In this document: piece by piece, positions 1-9,508 of the stretch
Numbering within the stretch: position 1 is the stretch's first letter
How the letters are laid out: every line of letters begins with the position of its first letter
Source of the DNA: Pseudopelobacter sp964542535
GTDB lineage: Bacteria > Desulfobacterota > Desulfuromonadia > Geobacterales > Pseudopelobacteraceae
Length of the DNA: 64,000 nt
Reading direction: 5' to 3'
NCBI GenBank assembly: GCA_964542535.1
Contig: CAZIUE010000003.1
Span: 62,001 to 126,000 of the forward strand
Program-made: the position numbers and the translations under genes
Notes under the pieces: model-generated
What the model saw: the letters and a program-made list of their open reading frames with translations, nothing else
Told to the model about the DNA's origin: nothing
Databases searched by the model: none

Positions 1-2
1 CC

Positions 3-593
3 CTTGACGACCGGCTGGTGGGCGAGGTCCTGAAAGGGAGCACGGTTCCGGTGATCCTGGTGCTGAACAAGATCGACCTGCTGACGGACAAACGGCTCCT
101 GCTGGAGAAGATCGCCGCCTGGTCGGCGCTCTACCCCTTTAAAGAGATCGTGCCGCTCTCCGCCGCCCGGGGAGAGGGGGTGGAGGAACTGATAGGGACG
201 GTCAGCAGGTATCTGCCCGAAGGGGAGCCGCTCTTCCCCGACGACATCCTCACCGACCTGCCGGAGAAATTCATCGTGGCAGAGATGATCCGCGAGAAGA
301 TCTTCCGCCTGACCCGCGACGAGATCCCCTATTCCACGGCGGTGACGGTGGAGAGCTTCATCGAACGCCCCAACGGCGTGGTGGCAATCTCCGCCGCTAT
401 CTGCCTGGAGCGGCCCAACCAGAAGGGGATCATCATCGGCAAGCGGGGCGAGATGCTGAAGCGGATCGGCAGTCAGGCCCGCCACGACATCGAGCGGCTC
501 CTGGGTACCCGCGTCTTCCTGGAACTGTTCGTCAAGATCGAGGAAAACTGGAGCGAGCGCACCTCCAAGCTCAAGGAATTCGGCTACGAGTAG
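3..593 (+). CDS. era: GTPase Era, C-terminal part (5' end outside window)
   Basis: Era is a membrane-associated GTPase that binds the 3' end of 16S rRNA and helps mature the 30S subunit. The reading frame is already open at the first bases of the window, so the Walker A part lies upstream and only about 196 residues are seen. The G4 motif NKID appears near the start, followed by the G5-like SAARGEG. The C-terminal KH domain is recognised by GIIIGKRGEMLKRIG and the typical ending KLKEFGY. It lies 51 bp before der, another ribosome-assembly GTPase, so the two are probably co-transcribed. The family assignment is firm. Confidence 0.95.
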   Translation, partial: LDDRLVGEVLKGSTVPVILVLNKIDLLTDKRLLLEKIAAWSALYPFKEIVPLSAARGEGVEELIGTVSRYLPEGEPLFPDDILTDLPEKFIVAEMIREKIFRLTRDEIPYSTAVTVESFIERPNGVVAISAAICLERPNQKGIIIGKRGEMLKRIGSQARHDIERLLGTRVFLELFVKIEENWSERTSKLKEFGYE

Positions 594-644
594 GCCGCCG
601 CTATCCGTGGCGATATCTCGTGTTCACAACCTGGAAGGAAACGC

Positions 645-1991
645 ATGAAACCTCTCGTCGCCCTGGTGGGCCGTCCCAACGTGGGCAAATCAACCCTGTT
701 CAATCGTCTCGTGGGGCAGCGCCGCGCCATCGTGGACGATACCCCCGGCGTCACCCGCGACCGCAACTACGCCCTGATCACCCGCTTCGAGAAACAGTTC
801 ATCCTGATCGACACCGGCGGCTTCGAACCGGTGACCGAAGACCGCCTGCTGCAGCAGATGCGCGAACAGTCGCGGCTGGCCATGGAAGAGGCCGACCTGA
901 TCGTCTTCATGATGGACGCCAGGAGCGGCCTGACGCCGGCCGACGTGGAAGTGGCGGACATGCTGCGCCGGGTGGACAAGCCGGTCATGTATGTGGTCAA
1001 CAAGGTGGACGGCGAGAAGCTGGAGAACGACTCGGCCGAGTTCTACTCCCTGGGGGTGGAGAACCTGTACACCATCTCCGCCGAACACAACCGGGGGGTG
1101 TACGACCTGGTGGACGACCTGCTGGCGCTGCTGCCCCGGGACAGCGGCCCGGACCCCGACCAGGAGATCACCAGGATCGCCGTGGTGGGACGACCCAACG
1201 TGGGCAAGTCCTCCCTGGTGAATCGTCTGGTGGGGTTTGAGCGGGTGGTGGCCAACCCCACCGCCGGCACCACCAGGGACTCGGTGGATACGCTGTTCAT
1301 GTGCAACAGGAAGCCGTATCTCCTGATCGACACCGCCGGCATCCGCCGCAAGGGGAAGACCACCGAGAAGCTGGAGAAGTACAGCGTGGTGGATGCCCTG
1401 CGCAGCATCGAACGGGCCGACGTGGTGCTGGTGGTGCTGGACGCATCCCAGGGGGTGACCGAGCAGGACGAACGCATCGCCGGGTACGTGCACGAGGCGG
1501 GCAAGGCCTGCGTGTTCGTGCTCAACAAGTGGGACGCGATCGAGAAGAACAACAGCACCTTCGGTCTGTACGTGGACCAGGTCAGAACCGGTTTCAGGTT
1601 CCTCTCCTACGCGCCGATCATCTTCGTCTCCGCCATGACCGGCCAGCGCGTTTCCAAGGTCATGGAGGCGGTTGACCAGGTTATGGAGCAGTTCTGCCGC
1701 AGGGTGAGCACTTCGGAACTGAACCGGGTATTCTCCGAAGCGACCAGCGCGCACCACGCGCCGCTCTCCCATGGCCGGCGGGTCAAGTTCTACTTCGCCA
1801 CCCAGGTGGCCACCCGCCCCCCCTGTTTTGTCATCTTCACCAACCAGCCGGACGGCGTCCATGTCTCCTACGAGCGGTACCTGATCAACCAGTTCCGGGA
1901 AGCGTTCGGTTTCAACGGTACTCCCTTGAGGATCATGTTCCGCGGCAGGGAAAAAAGCGGCTCTCCGCGCCAGCCGGTTAAGGGGTCATAA
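645..1991 (+). CDS. der: Tandem GTPase Der (EngA), 50S assembly factor
   Basis: Der is an essential cytoplasmic protein with two GTPase domains in tandem and acts in 50S subunit assembly. Both P-loops read GRPNVGKS, at about residues 9-16 and 182-189. Each domain has its own DTPG/DTAG and NKxD motifs (NKVD, NKWD). A C-terminal KH-like domain follows, with FYFATQ and FVIFTNQP. Its 448 residues are normal for the family. The ATG at 645 is preceded by a GGAAGGA Shine-Dalgarno. A strong antisense open frame across most of the gene is a shadow of the high GC content. Confidence 0.97.
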   Translation: MKPLVALVGRPNVGKSTLFNRLVGQRRAIVDDTPGVTRDRNYALITRFEKQFILIDTGGFEPVTEDRLLQQMREQSRLAMEEADLIVFMMDARSGLTPADVEVADMLRRVDKPVMYVVNKVDGEKLENDSAEFYSLGVENLYTISAEHNRGVYDLVDDLLALLPRDSGPDPDQEITRIAVVGRPNVGKSSLVNRLVGFERVVANPTAGTTRDSVDTLFMCNRKPYLLIDTAGIRRKGKTTEKLEKYSVVDALRSIERADVVLVVLDASQGVTEQDERIAGYVHEAGKACVFVLNKWDAIEKNNSTFGLYVDQVRTGFRFLSYAPIIFVSAMTGQRVSKVMEAVDQVMEQFCRRVSTSELNRVFSEATSAHHAPLSHGRRVKFYFATQVATRPPCFVIFTNQPDGVHVSYERYLINQFREAFGFNGTPLRIMFRGREKSGSPRQPVKGS

Positions 1992-2070
1992 GCCTTTACT
2001 TGCCCGGTTCGATGGGCTATATTTTCGGCTCGTATCTATTTCACTACCACGGGAAACGAGGCAGCAGGGC

Positions 2071-3660
2071 ATGAGTCTTGTCGGAAACCTGGAAGATCTC
2101 GGCCTGGGCGAGATCCTGCAGATCATCGGCCTGAGCAGGAAATCGGGGACCCTCACCCTGCGCGGAACCGGCTGCGAGGCGGCCATCGTCTTCAGCCAGG
2201 GACAGGTGGTTCGGGCTTCCTCAAGCCTGTTTCCCCAGAGTCTGGGAGAGCTGCTCACCAAAAGCGGCGTCATCGATCCCATCATCCTCCGCAAGGCCCT
2301 GGCCCTGCAGCAGTCCGAAGGTTTTCTCGAGCGCCTGGGCGCAATCCTTGTCAAACACTTCACTATCAATCCGGACGTGATCGAAGAGGTGGTGGCCCGA
2401 CAGGTGGAGCGGGTGGTGCTGTCCCTGTTCGACCTGACTGCGGGCTCTTTCGATTTCCAGCCCCAGGACCTGGTGGAAACGGTCTACGATACCCGGATGG
2501 ACCCGCTGCAGTTCATGCTGACCCAGGGACTGAACCCCCAGCTTCTGGCCATGGAAGGCGTCCAGGACGAACGGCGACGGGACGAGGAGGACGCGGCGGT
2601 CGCATCCCCCCGCACGCCGGCACCGCCGGTTCCCCTGGTGGTGGTGGATGACGACGCTGCCACGCTGCGGACCGTTCACACGATCCTGGAAGGGCAGGGC
2701 TACGAGGTCTATCCCCTTTCCCGTGGCGAAGAGCTGCCGGAAACGGTGGAAGGGCTGCTGCGCCGCGGGGTTCGCCCCCTGCTGCTGCTCGACCTGATCA
2801 TGCCCCGCATGGACGGTCAGGGAATGCTGGGCGGCATCGAACTGATGGAGCTGGCGCGGGCCAGGTACGGCGACCTCCCCCTGATCATGATGACCGACTA
2901 TCCCTACGGCGATGTCGAGGCGCAGGTACGGGAGCAGGGCTCTCCCTTGATCATGAAGCCGCGGAGGGCCGATATCGGCAGGGCGGAGTTTATGGACGGG
3001 TTCCTGGAGCGCCTGTTGGTGGAACTCCGGCGTTTGACCGCAGGTACCGCCCACCCAGGGGAGCGGGATAACGTCAACCTGGGAGACGAGCTGCGCCTGG
3101 AGATGGACGACGGCTCAGTCCCGGTACCGCCTGAGGGGGAGACCGGGGCGGCAGGGGTGGAATCGCTCCTGGGTGAGATGCTGGAGGAGTTGAAGAATAC
3201 CGGTACCCAGGGGGGCGTGGCGCTTCTGCTGCTCCGTTTCGCCGCCGAATTCATGAACCGGGCGGTGGTGTTTGCCGTGCACGACCGGGTGGTGTCCGGT
3301 GTGGGACAGTTCGGCATCTCCGACGGCATCATCTCCGCCGATGAACGGGTACGGGCCATCAACTTCCCCCTGGAGTGGGACTCCATGTTCCGGGAACCGG
3401 GAAAAAGCGGCCGTTCCGCCGTCTTCACGCCGGCCATGACGCCGGTGGACCATCAGATCATCAAGCAGCTGGGAGGCGGCACGCCGTCGCAGGTGTTCGT
3501 CGGGCCGATCATGGACGAGTCTGGCCTGACCGGCTTTCTGTACGGCGACAACCTGCCGGGAGATGAACCGCTCGGCGGGACCGAGACCCTGGGAATGTTT
3601 CTCTCTTTAGCCGGCAGCGCCATGAAACGGGGGGTGGGGCTCTCGCGGGGACGGTTGTGA
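2071..3660 (+). CDS. PATAN (DUF4388)-response regulator receiver protein with C-terminal sensor-like region
   Basis: This 529-residue signalling protein has three parts. Residues 1 to about 130 look like a PATAN/DUF4388 domain (start MSLVGNLEDLGLGEILQIIG). From about 188 to 300 there is a receiver domain with acidic pocket D193-D195, phospho-acceptor D241 in LLLDLIMPRMDG, T275 and K296. From about 360 onward there is a GAF-like region that I cannot name firmly. It is followed by a CheA and a CheW gene, so it is probably the phosphorylated output of that kinase, though no phosphotransfer can be shown from sequence. A small insertion after MPRMDG makes the receiver slightly longer than CheY. 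No DNA-binding domain is visible. Confidence 0.8.
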   Translation: MSLVGNLEDLGLGEILQIIGLSRKSGTLTLRGTGCEAAIVFSQGQVVRASSSLFPQSLGELLTKSGVIDPIILRKALALQQSEGFLERLGAILVKHFTINPDVIEEVVARQVERVVLSLFDLTAGSFDFQPQDLVETVYDTRMDPLQFMLTQGLNPQLLAMEGVQDERRRDEEDAAVASPRTPAPPVPLVVVDDDAATLRTVHTILEGQGYEVYPLSRGEELPETVEGLLRRGVRPLLLLDLIMPRMDGQGMLGGIELMELARARYGDLPLIMMTDYPYGDVEAQVREQGSPLIMKPRRADIGRAEFMDGFLERLLVELRRLTAGTAHPGERDNVNLGDELRLEMDDGSVPVPPEGETGAAGVESLLGEMLEELKNTGTQGGVALLLLRFAAEFMNRAVVFAVHDRVVSGVGQFGISDGIISADERVRAINFPLEWDSMFREPGKSGRSAVFTPAMTPVDHQIIKQLGGGTPSQVFVGPIMDESGLTGFLYGDNLPGDEPLGGTETLGMFLSLAGSAMKRGVGLSRGRL

Positions 3661-3730
3661 ACGGCTGCTTCCCGTTGTTCTCTTTTGTGACGGGCCGTTC
3701 CCGGATCCTGAAACAGGGGGGGCATGAGCG

Positions 3731-5791
3731 TTGACCGGCATGACCTCCGATCGCGCCGAGACGCGCCAGCCGGTACCGGAGGAGTTTCTGGCCGAAGCGG
3801 AGGAGATCGTGGCCGGCCTGGCGGCCGACCTGGCCGATCTTGCCGACCTGGTGGGAGGGGAGGGTGACAACCCCGATCTGCTCAACGCCATTTTCCGCGG
3901 TGCCCATTCCCTGAAGGGACTGGCCGGACTGTTCGGCTTCAGCGCCATCTCCGAGCTGGCGCACCAGATGGAGAGTCTCCTGGACCGGCTCCGGCTGGGC
4001 CGGCTTGCGCTGCAAAAACCGGTCATGTGGCTTCTGTTCGAGGCCCAGGCGCTGCTCAAGTCGCTACTCAAGGACCTGGCCGAACAGGGGCAGACCGCCC
4101 ACGGCGACGAAATCGTAGCCTGCTGCTCCAGAATCGACTCAACCCTTTCATCCTCCGCGGAGACCGATCCCGGCACGCTGCCGGACCGGCTCGGCCTGCC
4201 CGATGAACTGATTTCCTCCCTGACCGAGTACGAGCGCCACCGTCTGCGGGAAAACCTGGACAAGGGAAGGAAGCTCTACTCAGTCCGCGCCTCCTATGAC
4301 CAGACCGGCTTTGACGGCGAGTTGACGCGTCTCTCCGATACGCTCAGGCGGCACGGCGAGATCATTAGCACCCTGCCCGGACCGGGTGACGACCCGGACC
4401 GGGAAATCGGTTTCCAACTCCTGTTCGCGACGCAGGAAGGTGAACAGCGGCTGCGGGATCATCTGTCTGACAGCGCCGCCTCCATTGCCTGTCTGACCCC
4501 CCTTCCCCGTTTCACCGGTGAGCTGCCGGCTCCAGCCGCGGCCGGAGCGGAGGAGCGAGGCGCGACCTTGCCCCTGGATCGTGATGAGGCGCTTTCCGCC
4601 AAGCGCATGAGCCGTACGGTGCGGGTGGACCTGGCAAAGCTGGACGACCTGATGCATACCGTCGCCGAGCTGTCCCTGGCCCAGACAACCATTGCCGCCC
4701 TTGCGCTGCGCATGCGTCGGAGCGAGTTCTCCCCGCTGGCGCGGGATCTGGCCAGGGCGTCCCGTCAGCTGGAGCGGAAACTGGCCCTCCTGCGCAGGGG
4801 GGTGACGGATATGCGCATGATCCCGGTGGGGCAGCTGTATGAACGGATCTCCCTGATCGTGCGCACCATCTCCCGCGAGCAGGGCAAGCAGGTGGAACTG
4901 CGGCTCCTGGGCGCCGAGACGGAACTGGACAAGCTGATCGTCGAAGATATCTCCGATCCGATGATGCACATTATCAGGAACGCCGTTGACCACGGCATCG
5001 AGCAACCCGGACGACGGCGGGAACTGGGCAAGCCCGAGACCGGGGTGATCAGCGTTTCCGCCCGTCAGAAGGGGAGCCACGTGGTCATCGAGGTGCAGGA
5101 CGATGGTAGCGGCATCGACCTGGACAGGGTCAGGGACGTAGCCGCGCGGGGCGGAGTGGTTCCCGACGCGGCTCGGCTCTCGGACAGGGAGGCGCTGGAG
5201 CTGGTCTTCTTGCCCGGATTTTCCACCAGCGACCGGGTGAGTGATGTTTCCGGACGGGGCGTGGGGATGGATGTGGTCAGGAACAACATCAATGCCCTTT
5301 CCGGCATGGTTGACCTGAAAACCGTTCCCGGCCGGGGGACCCGCTGTACGCTGACGCTGCCGGTCACTCTGGCGATGACCAGGGCGTTGCTCGTCTCCTG
5401 TGCCGGGAGGAACTATGCCCTGCCCATCGCGGCGCTGCATGAGACCCTGCTGGTGACCGGCGACGATCTGCGGGAAACGGGAGCGGGGGAGTCGGTTCTG
5501 CTGCGCGGCGTCCCGGTGCCGCTGCTCAGACTGGAACGCTTCCTGGGCCTCCACCCCGGCCGGGAGCAGCGTGAGGAGTTCTACGTGGTCGTGGCGGGAA
5601 TGGCGGAGACACGCCGGGGTATCCTGGTGGATGATCTGCTGGGACAGCAGGATATCGTGGTCAAGCCCCTGGGGGAACCGTTCCGGGGGCTCCGGGGGAT
5701 CTGCGGCGCCGCCGACCTGGGGGAGCTGGGAACCATACTGGTGCTGGACCCTGGCGTCATGATCGCCGCGGCCGCCGGAAACGGGGCCTGA
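3731..5791 (+). CDS. cheA: CheA-type chemotaxis histidine kinase
   Basis: A 686-residue hybrid of the CheA family, the cytoplasmic kinase that signals from chemoreceptor arrays. An N-terminal Hpt domain carries the phospho-accepting His at about residue 59 (AHSLKGLAG). A poorly conserved linker follows, then a dimerisation domain (residues about 290-350). The ATPase domain has N-box RNAVDHGIE, G1 DDGSGID and G2 GRGVGMDVV, and a CheW-like coupling domain closes the protein. The TTG at 3731 sits 8 nt after a G-rich Shine-Dalgarno. The in-frame ATG at 3740 is an alternative. CheW follows within 5 bp. No receptor, CheR or CheB is in the window, which suggests a specialised or partial cluster. Confidence 0.93.
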   Translation: MTGMTSDRAETRQPVPEEFLAEAEEIVAGLAADLADLADLVGGEGDNPDLLNAIFRGAHSLKGLAGLFGFSAISELAHQMESLLDRLRLGRLALQKPVMWLLFEAQALLKSLLKDLAEQGQTAHGDEIVACCSRIDSTLSSSAETDPGTLPDRLGLPDELISSLTEYERHRLRENLDKGRKLYSVRASYDQTGFDGELTRLSDTLRRHGEIISTLPGPGDDPDREIGFQLLFATQEGEQRLRDHLSDSAASIACLTPLPRFTGELPAPAAAGAEERGATLPLDRDEALSAKRMSRTVRVDLAKLDDLMHTVAELSLAQTTIAALALRMRRSEFSPLARDLARASRQLERKLALLRRGVTDMRMIPVGQLYERISLIVRTISREQGKQVELRLLGAETELDKLIVEDISDPMMHIIRNAVDHGIEQPGRRRELGKPETGVISVSARQKGSHVVIEVQDDGSGIDLDRVRDVAARGGVVPDAARLSDREALELVFLPGFSTSDRVSDVSGRGVGMDVVRNNINALSGMVDLKTVPGRGTRCTLTLPVTLAMTRALLVSCAGRNYALPIAALHETLLVTGDDLRETGAGESVLLRGVPVPLLRLERFLGLHPGREQREEFYVVVAGMAETRRGILVDDLLGQQDIVVKPLGEPFRGLRGICGAADLGELGTILVLDPGVMIAAAAGNGA

Positions 5792-5795
5792 GACC

Positions 5796-6308
5796 GTGGA
5801 GACGCCGCAGGCCGGTTCAGCGTCAGCCGTTTCTCCCGGGGCAACGGCTGACGTGCCCCGAGATCTCGTGCGGGTAGTCGTATGCGGCGAACAGTACGCC
5901 ATCGACCTGATGCGCATCAGGGAAGTGATCCGGCCGCGCTCCGTGACCGAGATTCCCTGGACCGCACCGTACCTCCTGGGACTGGTCTCGCTGCGCGGCA
6001 CCTTGGTCCCGGTTCTCGACCTGGCCCTGCGCCTGGGGAGAGGGGAGGGGCGTGCGGGCTCCCGGGAGCGGGTGGTGGTGGTCAGGGCAGGGGACGGCCT
6101 GGTGGGGCTGCGGGTGGACCAGGTCGGCCAGGTGATTCGGCTGACGCCCCACGCCTTGCTGCCGGTCTCTCTTCCGCCGGACGGGTTGGTTCGGGAGTTT
6201 GTCGCCGCGGTCGCCTCCGTGGACGGCGTACGCATCGGGGTTCTGGATCTGGAACGGATCGCCGATCCTGGGGATCTGATCATTCAGGAGCGGCAGGCAA
6301 ACGGCTGA
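5796..6308 (+). CDS. cheW: CheW-type coupling protein
   Basis: A single CheW domain of 170 residues that would link the neighbouring CheA to chemoreceptors. Typical segments are YAIDLMRIREVI, the ITEIPW-like stretch TEIPWTAPYLLGLVSLRG, and LVPVLDLALRLG. The start is GTG at 5796, only 4 nt after the cheA stop, which indicates translational coupling. The N-terminal 25 residues are Ala/Pro-rich and are not part of the fold. Whether it serves motility or another output cannot be told from this window. Confidence 0.9.
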   Translation: METPQAGSASAVSPGATADVPRDLVRVVVCGEQYAIDLMRIREVIRPRSVTEIPWTAPYLLGLVSLRGTLVPVLDLALRLGRGEGRAGSRERVVVVRAGDGLVGLRVDQVGQVIRLTPHALLPVSLPPDGLVREFVAAVASVDGVRIGVLDLERIADPGDLIIQERQANG

Positions 6309-6439
6309 CATCGGGTGGCGGCGGCTATGGGGATGCGTCCTCAGGTTCTCACGGCACATGGTTCCCTGCCGGCGGCATCCTCCACGGGAGTACGTGGGTA
6401 TGACGGATTATCAACAGGAAATCAGGAAAGGAAACGAGC

Positions 6440-8911
6440 GTGGAACAGAAATACAATCCAGCGGCGGTTGAACGGAAATGGCAGGATCAGTGGGAGACCG
6501 ACGCTTCATATGCGGCGAACGAACAGAGTGACAGGCCCAAGTACTACCTGCTGGAGATGTTCCCCTATCCCTCGGGCAGGATCCACATGGGACACGTGCG
6601 CAACTACTCCATCGGCGATGTGATCGGCCGCTTCAAGCGCATGCGCGGCTTCAATGTGCTGCACCCCATGGGGTGGGACGCCTTCGGCATGCCGGCCGAG
6701 AATGCCGCCATCCAGCACAAGAGCCATCCGGCCAAGTGGACCTACGAAAATATCGATTACATGCGCGGCCAGCTGAAGAAGATGGGACTCTCCTATGACT
6801 GGGGGAGGGAGCTGGCCACCTGTGACCTGGAATACTACCGCTGGGAACAGAAAATCTTCCTGGAGATGTTCCAGAAGGGGCTTGCCTACAAGAAGACCTC
6901 CTACGTCAACTGGTGTCCGAAGTGCGAGACCGTTCTGGCCAACGAACAGGTGGAGGACGGCGCCTGCTGGCGCTGCGACAGCCCGGTGCAGCAGAAGGAG
7001 CTGGACCAGTGGTTCTTCCGCATCACCCAGTATGCCGAGGAACTGCTCCAGTGCACCGAGCAGCTCCCGGGGTGGCCCGAACGGGTGCTGACCATGCAGA
7101 AGAACTGGATCGGCAAGAGCCACGGCTGCGAGGTGGACTTTCCCCTTGCGGAAGGGACGGTTCCCATCAGGGTCTTCACCACCCGTCCGGACACCCTCTT
7201 CGGTGCCACGTTCATGTCCCTGGCGCCCGAACATCCCCTGGCCCGTGATTTGACCACACCGGATCGGCGGGACGAGGTGGAAACCTTCATCGAAAAGGTG
7301 AAAAATACCGACCGGAGCAAGCGCACCGCCGAAGATTACGAGAAGGAGGGGGTCTTCACCGGCTCCTACTGTATCAACCCGCTCACCGGAGCGCGCATGC
7401 CGATCTTTCTGGCCAACTTCGTGCTGACCGATTACGGCACCGGTGCGGTCATGGCGGTACCGACCCACGACCAGCGCGACTTCGAGTTCGCCAAGAAGTA
7501 CGGCCTGGAACTCAAGGTGGTGATCCAGCCCGAGGGGATCGTGCTGGACCCGGCCACCATGGAGGCCGCCTACACCGAGCCGGGCATCATGGTCAACTCC
7601 GGCACGTTCGACGGCATGGGGAGCGAGGAGGCCAAATCGGCCATCGCCGATCACCTGCGGGAACTGGGGCGCGGCACAAAGACCGTCACCTATCGCCTGC
7701 GGGACTGGGGCATCTCCCGCCAGCGCTACTGGGGCAACCCGATCCCGGTGATCTACTGCGATCGCTGCGGCGTGGTGCCGGTGCCGGAGCAGGACCTGCC
7801 GGTACAGCTCCCCATGGACGTGGAATTTACCGGAGAGGGGGGGAGCCCCCTGGCCAAGCTTGACTCCTTCGTCAACGTCCCCTGTCCCACCTGCGGGGCT
7901 CCTGCCCGGCGCGAAACCGATACCATGGATACCTTCGTGCAGTCGTCCTGGTACTTCCTCCGCTACTGCTGCCCCGACTTCAAGGACGCCCCCCTGGACC
8001 GCGCACGGGTGGACTACTGGATGTCCGTGGACCAGTACATCGGCGGCATCGAGCATGCCGTGCTGCACCTGCTCTACGCCCGCTTCTTTACCAAGGTGCT
8101 GCGTGACCTGGGGTACGTGGGGTGCAGCGAGCCGTTCACCAACCTGCTGACCCAGGGGATGGTCATCAAGGACGGCGCCAAGATGAGCAAGTCCAAGGGG
8201 AACGTGGTGGACCCCAACGCCCTGATCGAGCGCTACGGCGCCGACACGGCCCGTCTCTTCTCTCTGTTCGCGGCTCCGCCGGAGAAGGATTTGGACTGGA
8301 ACGACCAGGGAGTGGACGGCTCCTTCCGCTTCCTGAACCGGGTCTGGAAACTGGTCAATGACCGCCTGGAGCTGATCTCCACGGCTGCTCCCCTGGATGG
8401 TGCCGCCCTGACCACGGAGGAGCGCGCCCTGCGGCGGGCGGTGCACAAGACCATCCGCAAGGTAACCGAGGACATCGAGGACCGCTTCCACTTCAATACC
8501 GCCATTGCCGCGGTCATGGAACTCCTGAACGGGCTCCAGCCGGCCGACCTCTCATCTCCCCAGTCTGCGGCGGTAATGCGGGAAGCGTTGGTGAGCCTGG
8601 TGCTGCTTCTGGCCCCCTTCGTGCCCCATATAGCGGAGGAGCTCTGGCAGCTCATGGGGCAGCCCGGCTCCGTTTCCACCACCCCCTGGCCCGAGTACGA
8701 CCAGGAGGCGGTTGTGGATGACGAACTGCTGGTGGTGGTGCAGGTGAACGGCAAGCTGCGCTCCAAGATCACCGTGGCTGCCGGGGCCGACCAGGAGACC
8801 CTGAAGGCTCTGGCTCTGGCCGACGAGAAGGTGCAGCCGTTCCTGCAAGGGGTACAGGTGCGCAAGGTAATCTGTGTCCAGGGCAAGCTGGTCAACATCG
8901 TGGTCGGATAG
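6440..8911 (+). CDS. leuS: Leucyl-tRNA synthetase
   Basis: Class I aminoacyl-tRNA synthetase that charges tRNA-Leu. The HIGH signature is HMGH in YPSGRIHMGHVRN (about residues 49-52) and the KMSKS loop is at about residues 581-585. A zinc-ribbon pair is visible (CPKC ... CWRC), together with the CP1 editing domain (TTRPDTLFGATF, GTGAVMAVPTHD). At 823 residues it is a normal bacterial length. The start is GTG at 6440 after AGGAAAGGAAACGAGC. It begins a leuS-lptE-holA operon, the same order as in E. coli. Confidence 0.98.
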   Translation: MEQKYNPAAVERKWQDQWETDASYAANEQSDRPKYYLLEMFPYPSGRIHMGHVRNYSIGDVIGRFKRMRGFNVLHPMGWDAFGMPAENAAIQHKSHPAKWTYENIDYMRGQLKKMGLSYDWGRELATCDLEYYRWEQKIFLEMFQKGLAYKKTSYVNWCPKCETVLANEQVEDGACWRCDSPVQQKELDQWFFRITQYAEELLQCTEQLPGWPERVLTMQKNWIGKSHGCEVDFPLAEGTVPIRVFTTRPDTLFGATFMSLAPEHPLARDLTTPDRRDEVETFIEKVKNTDRSKRTAEDYEKEGVFTGSYCINPLTGARMPIFLANFVLTDYGTGAVMAVPTHDQRDFEFAKKYGLELKVVIQPEGIVLDPATMEAAYTEPGIMVNSGTFDGMGSEEAKSAIADHLRELGRGTKTVTYRLRDWGISRQRYWGNPIPVIYCDRCGVVPVPEQDLPVQLPMDVEFTGEGGSPLAKLDSFVNVPCPTCGAPARRETDTMDTFVQSSWYFLRYCCPDFKDAPLDRARVDYWMSVDQYIGGIEHAVLHLLYARFFTKVLRDLGYVGCSEPFTNLLTQGMVIKDGAKMSKSKGNVVDPNALIERYGADTARLFSLFAAPPEKDLDWNDQGVDGSFRFLNRVWKLVNDRLELISTAAPLDGAALTTEERALRRAVHKTIRKVTEDIEDRFHFNTAIAAVMELLNGLQPADLSSPQSAAVMREALVSLVLLLAPFVPHIAEELWQLMGQPGSVSTTPWPEYDQEAVVDDELLVVVQVNGKLRSKITVAAGADQETLKALALADEKVQPFLQGVQVRKVICVQGKLVNIVVG

Positions 8912-8922
8912 GGGAAAAGCCT

Positions 8923-9507
8923 ATGTCAACTGATACGAATGCAACGGGGCGGTCCGGCGCGATCCGGGCCGCCATGGTCCTCTGCTCCATCGCGCTCCTG
9001 CTCCTGGTGGCGGGCTGCGGTTACCGTCCCGCGGCAAGTGCCGGCAACCGCCTGGGACCCGACCACCGACTCTGGGTGGCCTTTATCTCCAACGAAACCG
9101 TCAGCCCCACGGCCCAGACCGTACTGCGCCGGGCTTTATTGGAGGAGGCGCATATCATGCGCGGTATCGTACCGGCCGCCAGTTCGGCCGATGCCGACCT
9201 GCAGGTGAGCGGTTCCCTGCGTTCCTACTCGTCGGAAGGGATTTCCTACGGCATCTGGGAGGCGGACCGCAACCACGAACGGGACACGGACCGGGTCAGG
9301 GAGTACCGCCTGACCATCGACGTGGAACTGGAGCTGCGCAGCACCACCGATCCGGGACTGGCCTGGAAGGGGACCCTGCGCGCCCAGCAGGACTACCCTT
9401 CCAGCAAGGACCTGGCCCTGCAGCGCAGCGCCGAAGAGCAGGCCCTGGCAGCGGCTTCGCGCAAGATCGCCCAGCAGTTTCTGATGGCAGTGGAGCAGAA
9501 GTTCTGA
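8923..9507 (+). CDS. lptE: LptE-like LPS-assembly outer-membrane lipoprotein
   Basis: A 194-residue lipoprotein. A basic N-terminus and a hydrophobic stretch end in the lipobox LVAGC at about residues 27-31, so the mature protein should start at Cys and be anchored in the outer membrane. The body (LWVAFISNETVSPTAQ ... EYRLTIDVELEL) fits the LptE/RlpB family, which plugs the LptD barrel during LPS export. Sequence conservation in this family is low, so its place between leuS and holA is the main support. It starts 11 nt after leuS and ends 1 nt before the holA start. Confidence 0.85.
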   Translation: MSTDTNATGRSGAIRAAMVLCSIALLLLVAGCGYRPAASAGNRLGPDHRLWVAFISNETVSPTAQTVLRRALLEEAHIMRGIVPAASSADADLQVSGSLRSYSSEGISYGIWEADRNHERDTDRVREYRLTIDVELELRSTTDPGLAWKGTLRAQQDYPSSKDLALQRSAEEQALAAASRKIAQQFLMAVEQKF

Positions 9508-9508
9508 C

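Noticed and set aside
690..1862. Long minus-strand frame of 390 codons antisense to der
   Set aside because: Shadow of GC-rich codon use; His/Val/Gly-rich product with no family resemblance and no ribosome site.
4280..6283. Minus-strand frame of 667 codons across cheA and cheW
   Set aside because: Antisense shadow; low-complexity Arg/Thr then Gln/His/Pro-rich product.
6506..8491. Minus-strand frame of 661 codons across leuS
   Set aside because: Antisense to a clear synthetase gene, low-complexity product.
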